Made by a program: the position numbers and the translations under genes. The notes beneath the pieces were generated by a model. It saw nothing but the letters and a program-made list of their open reading frames with translations. It was not told the origin of the DNA and did no database searches. Shown in pieces: positions 60,134 to 64,000 of a DNA stretch of 64,000 bases; positions within the stretch are counted from its first letter, which is position 1, and each line of letters opens with the position of its first letter. This DNA comes from Arthrobacter sp. (GTDB taxonomy: Bacteria; Actinomycetota; Actinomycetes; Actinomycetales; Micrococcaceae): contig JAHFUZ010000013.1 of NCBI GenBank assembly GCA_023264815.1, positions 1 to 64,000 of the forward strand, given 5' to 3'.

Positions 60134-60166
60134 CTGCCCCCCCCCCAACCACACGGGGGGGGGCAG
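60134..60166. repeat. C10/G9 homopolymer hairpin
   Basis: CTG followed by ten C (60137-60146) and nine G (60155-60163) followed by CAG give a 12-bp stem with a short AACCACAC-containing loop. It sits in the region between the truncated RND gene and the HTH gene. Such tracts are slippage-prone. Confidence 0.7.
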
Positions 60167-60309
60167 CACCGTCCCCCAAATTTTGGTGGTCGACAAAAAG
60201 GAATTGGAGCACTTATATTGCGGTACCGGACCAGAATGCACGGCCATGAAGATGACGGCACTGGCCATCAGCTGGCCAACACTTATCCGATCCAAAAAGG
60301 AGCTTTGGC

Positions 60310-60603
60310 ATGTCCCCACGTCACGCCCGCACACCGGCACGGGGAATGGTGCACTTTTACACAGTCACAATGACCGCCGGCGTACTGGGCATCAGTGAAG
60401 CCGAAGTTGTGAAAATGCTGGAAAATGGGGAGCTCCGCGGTCTCCGGCTCGTGCCCCCGACACCATGGCTTGTCGATGGCAAAACCTTGGACGAGTTCGC
60501 CCTCCACTGGAGGAACAGCCCTCCCCAAAGCGACGAACGCCGAGCGAGTGGTCCCGTCCAGCAGCGGCGACTCCGCGTCAAACTCCGGAAGGATCAGGCT
60601 TGA
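60310..60603 (+). CDS. Small excisionase/MerR-like helix-turn-helix protein
   Basis: 97 residues, ATG with a strong AAGGAG site 8 bases upstream. The central segment AGVLGISEAEVVKMLENGELRGLRLVPPTPWLVDGKTLDEFALHW has the layout of HTH_17/excisionase-type DNA-binding proteins (helix-turn-helix, then the wing and anchoring helix). The C-terminus is basic. Its 3' end overlaps the convergent mntH by 10 bases. It could regulate neighbouring genes or act in recombination; no integrase was seen. Confidence 0.78.
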   Translation: MSPRHARTPARGMVHFYTVTMTAGVLGISEAEVVKMLENGELRGLRLVPPTPWLVDGKTLDEFALHWRNSPPQSDERRASGPVQQRRLRVKLRKDQA

Positions 60604-61859
60604 CCGGTAACGGTGAGGACGATGAGGACACAGTTCAGTCCCACAATCAGCGTCGCGCTGGTCCAGCCGGCGATCTTCAGCGGCATCGAGTCCGTGTGGA
60701 TGCCCATCACATCACGTTTCCCGGTCAGCCGGATCAGCGGGATCAAAGCAAAAGGAATACCGAAGCTGAGCAGGACCTGGCTCAGAACCAGGGCCAGGGT
60801 CGGCTCGATCCCGGCGCCGAGGATCAGCAGGGCAGGGATCAAGGTGATGACGCGACGGGTCAGCAGCGGTACGCGGAGCTTCAGCAGCCCACCCATGATC
60901 GTGGCGCCCGCATAGCAGCCGACCGATGTCGAGGCCAGTCCCGAGGCCAGCAGCCCGATGGCGAACACGACGCCGATGACGGGACCAAGAGCCGACGTGA
61001 CGGCGGCGTGGGCACCGGCGATCGTGTCCGTTCCTTCGATGCCACGCAGGCTGGAGGCGGCCAGCAGGAGCATGGCAATGTTAACTACCCCGGCGAGCAT
61101 CAGGGCGCCCGCCACGTCGAAGCGGGTGGCCTTAATGAGTCGTGTCCGGACGGCGGGATCCTTGGAGAAGCCGTGCCTGTCCCGGGCCAGCGCCGAATGC
61201 AGATAAATCGCGTGCGGCATGACCGTGGCTCCCAGCATGCTGGCCGCAAGCAGGACGGTGTCCGTGCCCTCGAACCTGGGCACCAGGCCGCCCAAGGCGC
61301 TCCCGGCATCGGGCGGGTTCACGAAGAGCCCGGAGACGAAACCGACCGCGATGACGCCAAGCAGGATCAGGATCGCGTACTCGAAGGACTTCTGGCCCCG
61401 TGCGCTCTGCAACGCCAGAAGCAGCATTGATGCCACACCAATGATGAGGCCGCCGGCCAGCAGCGGAAGGCCGAACAACAGGTTCAGCGCCACGGCACCG
61501 CCGATGACTTCGGCCATGTCGGTTGCGCCGGCGACCACCTCAGCTTGGAGCCAGTACATCCGCCGTCGGCCGTTGCCAAGACGCTTGCCCAGAATCTCGG
61601 GAAGGCTCAGGCCCGTGGCCAGCCCGAGTTTGGCCGACTGATACTGCACCAGCACGGCCATGGCGTTCGCTGCCACCAAAACCCAGACCAGCAAATACCC
61701 GTAGCTCGCACCCGCAGTGAGGTTAGCGGCCACATTGCCAGGATCGACGTAAGCGATGGCGGCCACAAAAGCCGGGCCCATCAGCAGCAAGCGGGACCAC
61801 CGCCGGCCCGCGGCCGGGCGTGCCTGAAGTATCGGAATAGCCATCATGGTCCTCGTCAT
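60594..61859 (-). CDS. mntH: NRAMP-family Mn(II)/divalent metal transporter
   Basis: 421 residues; the ATG at 61844, just after GAGGACC, may be the true start. Eleven hydrophobic segments. Metal-site motifs are AYVDPGNVAANLTAG (helix 1, DPGN) and ATVMPHAIYLHSAL (helix 6, MPH). These are diagnostic of NRAMP proton-coupled manganese importers. The family's Gly-rich transport loop (GASMLGATVMPH) is intact. An MntR-like dyad lies upstream, so import is probably shut off when metal is plentiful. Confidence 0.94.
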   Translation of the reverse strand: MTRTMMAIPILQARPAAGRRWSRLLLMGPAFVAAIAYVDPGNVAANLTAGASYGYLLVWVLVAANAMAVLVQYQSAKLGLATGLSLPEILGKRLGNGRRRMYWLQAEVVAGATDMAEVIGGAVALNLLFGLPLLAGGLIIGVASMLLLALQSARGQKSFEYAILILLGVIAVGFVSGLFVNPPDAGSALGGLVPRFEGTDTVLLAASMLGATVMPHAIYLHSALARDRHGFSKDPAVRTRLIKATRFDVAGALMLAGVVNIAMLLLAASSLRGIEGTDTIAGAHAAVTSALGPVIGVVFAIGLLASGLASTSVGCYAGATIMGGLLKLRVPLLTRRVITLIPALLILGAGIEPTLALVLSQVLLSFGIPFALIPLIRLTGKRDVMGIHTDSMPLKIAGWTSATLIVGLNCVLIVLTVTGQA

Positions 61860-61895
61860 CGTGGGCGTGGTGATACCACTGAGAATAACGCAAAA

Positions 61896-61909
61896 TTAGG
61901 CGCACCGAA
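61896..61909. promoter_or_regulatory. DtxR/MntR-type dyad upstream of mntH
   Basis: TTAGG-CGCA-CCGAA, a near-perfect 5+4+5 dyad (CCGAA differs from CCTAA by one base), 37 bases upstream of the mntH start. It resembles DtxR-family half-sites TTAGG/CCTAA and fits regulation by the MntR-like protein at 57781. Confidence 0.55.
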
Positions 61910-62081
61910 AAGTAAAGCTTCTTCATACCTTCTTTCACGTTGGACATCACTGCACCTACTCATCAAGGTTCCGTACGGCGGCGGTGGTTTCTCAGCTGAG
62001 GACGCCGGTGCTTGTTCCCGGGCCGGTTGGCCTGCTTCGTCATCTTCCGACGCCCTTTATTCACCCGCCTACGCTTGATGA

Positions 62082-63068
62082 ATGCGAGTAGCCCGTTTGG
62101 TCAGTGTCCTGGAGCGCCGGCAGATCGGCCTCTACCTGCTGGCCGTTGTCGCTGGAGGAGTGCTCGGCTGGCTGGTTCCTGCCGTGTCTGTGCCCCTGGA
62201 ACAGGCCATCAACCCTGTTCTGGTGCTGCTGCTGTTTGCGACGTTCCTCGGCATTCCGTTTGCCTTGATCGGTAAGGCGATACGCGATGTCCGGTTCATG
62301 GCGACCGTTCTGGTCCTGAACTTCCTTATCGTCCCGGGCGTTGTCTTTACCCTGTCCCGGTTCATCGCACATGATCAGGCCCTTTTGATCGGGGTGATGA
62401 TGGTGCTGTTGACCCCCTGTATCGATTACGTAATCGTCTTCTCCGGACTGGCCGGCGGATCAAGCGACCGGCTTCTTGCGGCCGCGCCGCTGCTCATGCT
62501 CACGCAGATGCTGCTGTTGCCCCTGTATCTGCTGTTCTTTGTAGGCCCCGACCTGGTCTCCGAGATAGAGCCAGGGCCCTTCATTGAGGCTCTCGTCTTC
62601 CTGATCATCATCCCGCTTGTTCTGGCGGCGCTCACCCAGGAATGGGCCAGACGGGCAGCCGGAGGCCGTGCCGTGATGACGCTGATGGAAGGGCTGATGG
62701 TTCCCTTGATGATGCTGACCCTCGCTGTCGTCATTGGGTCACAGATCACCGGCGTGGGCAGCCAGATCGGATCCCTGCTGTCGGTCATCCCGGTCTACGC
62801 GGCATTCCTGGTGGTGATGGTCCCGCTGGGCATGGCAGCGGCGCGGGCAGGCGGACTGGACGCCGCCAGTACCAAGGCCGTGATCTTCAGCGGCGCAACA
62901 CGCAACTCATTGGTCGTACTCCCCCTGGCCCTGGCCCTGCCCGAGCCGCTCGCCCTGGTATCCCTCGTCGTCGTTACCCAGACATTAGTGGAGCTCATCG
63001 GGATGGTGGCCTACGTCAAGATCGTCCCCCGGATCATCAGGACGGACCGGACCCTCAAGTCCAGCTAA
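62082..63068 (+). CDS. ACR3/BASS-family arsenite or organic anion exporter
   Basis: 328 residues, ten hydrophobic segments. VLVLLLFATFLGIPFALIGKA and LTPCIDYVIVFSGLAGG (with the conserved cysteine of ACR3 carriers) identify the family, as does ATRNSLVVLPLALALPEP near the end. ACR3 proteins export arsenite. No arsR or arsC is adjacent, so arsenic as substrate is likely but not certain. The last 270 bases are duplicated as a decayed fragment at 34008-34307. Confidence 0.9.
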   Translation: MRVARLVSVLERRQIGLYLLAVVAGGVLGWLVPAVSVPLEQAINPVLVLLLFATFLGIPFALIGKAIRDVRFMATVLVLNFLIVPGVVFTLSRFIAHDQALLIGVMMVLLTPCIDYVIVFSGLAGGSSDRLLAAAPLLMLTQMLLLPLYLLFFVGPDLVSEIEPGPFIEALVFLIIIPLVLAALTQEWARRAAGGRAVMTLMEGLMVPLMMLTLAVVIGSQITGVGSQIGSLLSVIPVYAAFLVVMVPLGMAAARAGGLDAASTKAVIFSGATRNSLVVLPLALALPEPLALVSLVVVTQTLVELIGMVAYVKIVPRIIRTDRTLKSS

Positions 63069-63386
63069 CGCGGCCCCTCCGCCCACTCCCCCAGCGCCGC
63101 CGGCCCATGAAACACTCCTCACACAGATGAGTAAATGAAGCCTTACCCGTTTCAGTTTGCCCAGCAGTCATAGAGAACGGATATGGCTGGGCCGCGGTCA
63201 GTCTTGGTCCCAGCAGCTGCGGGAGATTGCTGGCTCTGCACGGCAGCCAGCGGAGATGACGGAAAGAGCAGGTTCACTCTCAAGACCAGCGGCCCACCAT
63301 GGCATTCCTGCCCCATGGACTTAGGCGTCCAATGTGAGTTCTCGGTAATTCTTACCGCGGCCAAAGAGGGTGTGGCTACACAAGAA
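63069..63386. other. Intergenic, no gene recognised
   Basis: About 320 bases with only short shadow ORFs (for example 63152-63364 minus). No promoter or repeat stands out. Confidence 0.4.
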
Positions 63387-63441
63387 ACTGCTCCTTGGAA
63401 GTTTGGACTAATAAATTCAGTTCCAACTTCCAGGGAGCAGT
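63387..63441 (-). terminator. Long hairpin after the fasciclin-domain gene
   Basis: ACTGCTCCTTGGAAGTT (63387-63403) pairs with AACTTCCAGGGAGCAGT (63425-63441), 17 bp with one G-T-type mismatch and a 21-base AT-rich loop. On the minus strand it follows the fasciclin stop and is succeeded by TTTCTTG, like an intrinsic terminator. Confidence 0.65.
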
Positions 63442-63469
63442 CCTATTTGGCCCTAGGCCAGCAGCCGAT

Positions 63470-64000
63470 TCACTTGGGCATCAGCACCGAGTCGATGAGG
63501 TAGACGGTTGCGTTCTTGGTCTGCACGCCGCCGCAGATGACGCTGGCGTCATCGACCTTGAGGGTTTCACCGCTGCCGGTGACCGTGACGGATCCGCCCT
63601 GGACCGTGGCGTGGGTGCCAGCGATCTTGTCGGGAGTGATCTGACCCGGGACCACGTGGTAGGTCAGGATCTTGCTCAGCAGAGCATCGTCGGTCTTAAG
63701 GGTTTCGATGGTTGCGGGGTCAATTTTGGCGAAGGCCTCATCCACCGGTGCGAAGACAGTGAATTCGCCGCCGTTAAGGGTGTCCACCAGGTCAACCTTG
63801 GGGTTCAGCTTGCCGGACACTGCGGCGGTCAGAGTGGTAAGGATCGGGTTGTTCGATGCTGCGACAGCGACTGGATCCAAGGCCATGCCTTCCACCGAGC
63901 CTGCGCCGGTGGGGACCTGCTCGGCGTAACCAGCGCAACCCGGGCCGACCAGGTTGACGGCCGGGTCCATAGCGTCGGCCGAAGAGCTGGCGGACGGTGC
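63470..64000 (-). CDS. Fasciclin-domain secreted protein (5' end outside the window)
   Basis: The frame stays open to the window edge, giving 176 residues; the N-terminus with its signal peptide is missing. The fasciclin (FAS1) fold is shown by [55 protein letters not shown] and a terminal [23 protein letters not shown]. Such proteins (MPB70-like) are exported surface adhesins in actinobacteria. Two cysteines (GPGCAGYA and VICGGV) may form the MPB70-type disulfide. Confidence 0.93.
   Translation of the reverse strand, partial: APSASSSADAMDPAVNLVGPGCAGYAEQVPTGAGSVEGMALDPVAVAASNNPILTTLTAAVSGKLNPKVDLVDTLNGGEFTVFAPVDEAFAKIDPATIETLKTDDALLSKILTYHVVPGQITPDKIAGTHATVQGGSVTVTGSGETLKVDDASVICGGVQTKNATVYLIDSVLMPK

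Noticed and set aside
59993-60340. N-terminal extension of the RND ORF
   Set aside because: It runs through the poly-C/poly-G hairpin and lacks any RND similarity; the ATG at 59992 has the ribosome site.
1-64000. CRISPR arrays, rRNA and tRNA genes, complete insertion sequences
   Set aside because: No regularly spaced repeats, rRNA-like blocks, cloverleaf sequences or transposase ORFs were recognised by reading; a tool search could still find a degenerate one.

Overview
The window looks like accessory DNA from a high-GC Gram-positive bacterium of the Arthrobacter/Pseudarthrobacter type (Micrococcaceae), most likely a conjugative plasmid or integrative conjugative element. The reasons are the GC-rich codon use, frequent GTG/TTG starts, leaderless-looking promoters, actinobacterial-type conjugation genes (MobF relaxase, SCO6880-family protein), actinobacterial protein families (DUF3093, CopD-CtaG fusion, TgpA-like transglutaminase, CmtR sensors) and two actinobacterial-style c-di-AMP riboswitches upstream of wall hydrolases. 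No rRNA, tRNA, integrase or CRISPR array was seen. The species assignment is inference.

Layout. 1-15 kb: conjugation module. A small zinc-finger/coiled-coil gene is translationally coupled to a MobF relaxase-helicase (+). A minus-strand pair (ArdC-like antirestriction protein, SSB) and a minus-strand type IV secretion operon follow (small pilin-like protein, VirB6/TrbL-like, SCO6880-like, VirB4-like ATPase, VirD4-like coupling protein, conserved plasmid protein). Both minus-strand operons begin just downstream of the same spaced ~35-bp DNA element.

15-26 kb: respiratory and envelope maturation. A remnant of a cytochrome c biogenesis gene (ccsB), a CtaG gene, a tiny membrane protein, a DUF3093 protein, a protein mannosyltransferase, a methyltransferase, a lipoamide-dehydrogenase-like flavoprotein, Lgt, CcsB and ResB. 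26-34 kb: a TlpA-like thioredoxin lipoprotein, a CYP152-type peroxygenase, then a tightly overlapping cmtR-ATPase-lspA-ccdA operon with cadD, and two decayed genes (a PaaK-like ligase and the 3' end of an ACR3-like carrier).

34-46 kb: an adenylation-carrier-acyltransferase fusion behind a DtxR-like half-box, small membrane proteins (one a paralogue of the tiny protein at 17.2 kb), a lipoprotein, a CPBP protease, an alkaline phosphatase, a riboswitch-controlled NlpC/P60-like protein and a transglutaminase. 46-61 kb: copper/zinc/cytochrome-oxidase block: CopC, DsbA-like oxidoreductase, CDF exporter with a second CmtR, CopD-CtaG fusion, another ArsR sensor, CtaG, riboswitch-controlled M23 peptidase, DUF305, DUF3105, SURF1, a DtxR/MntR regulator, a truncated RND pump, an HTH protein and MntH. 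61-64 kb: an intact ACR3-like carrier and the end of a fasciclin-domain protein.

Taken together, the cargo combines metal efflux and sensing (Cd/Pb/Zn, Cu, Mn, possibly As) with the machinery that matures exported proteins: lipoprotein processing (Lgt, LspA), thiol redox (CcdA, TlpA, DsbA-like), cytochrome c haem attachment (ResB, CcsB) and oxidase assembly (CtaG x3, SURF1). The decayed duplicates show that blocks of this kind have been repeatedly copied and broken here.
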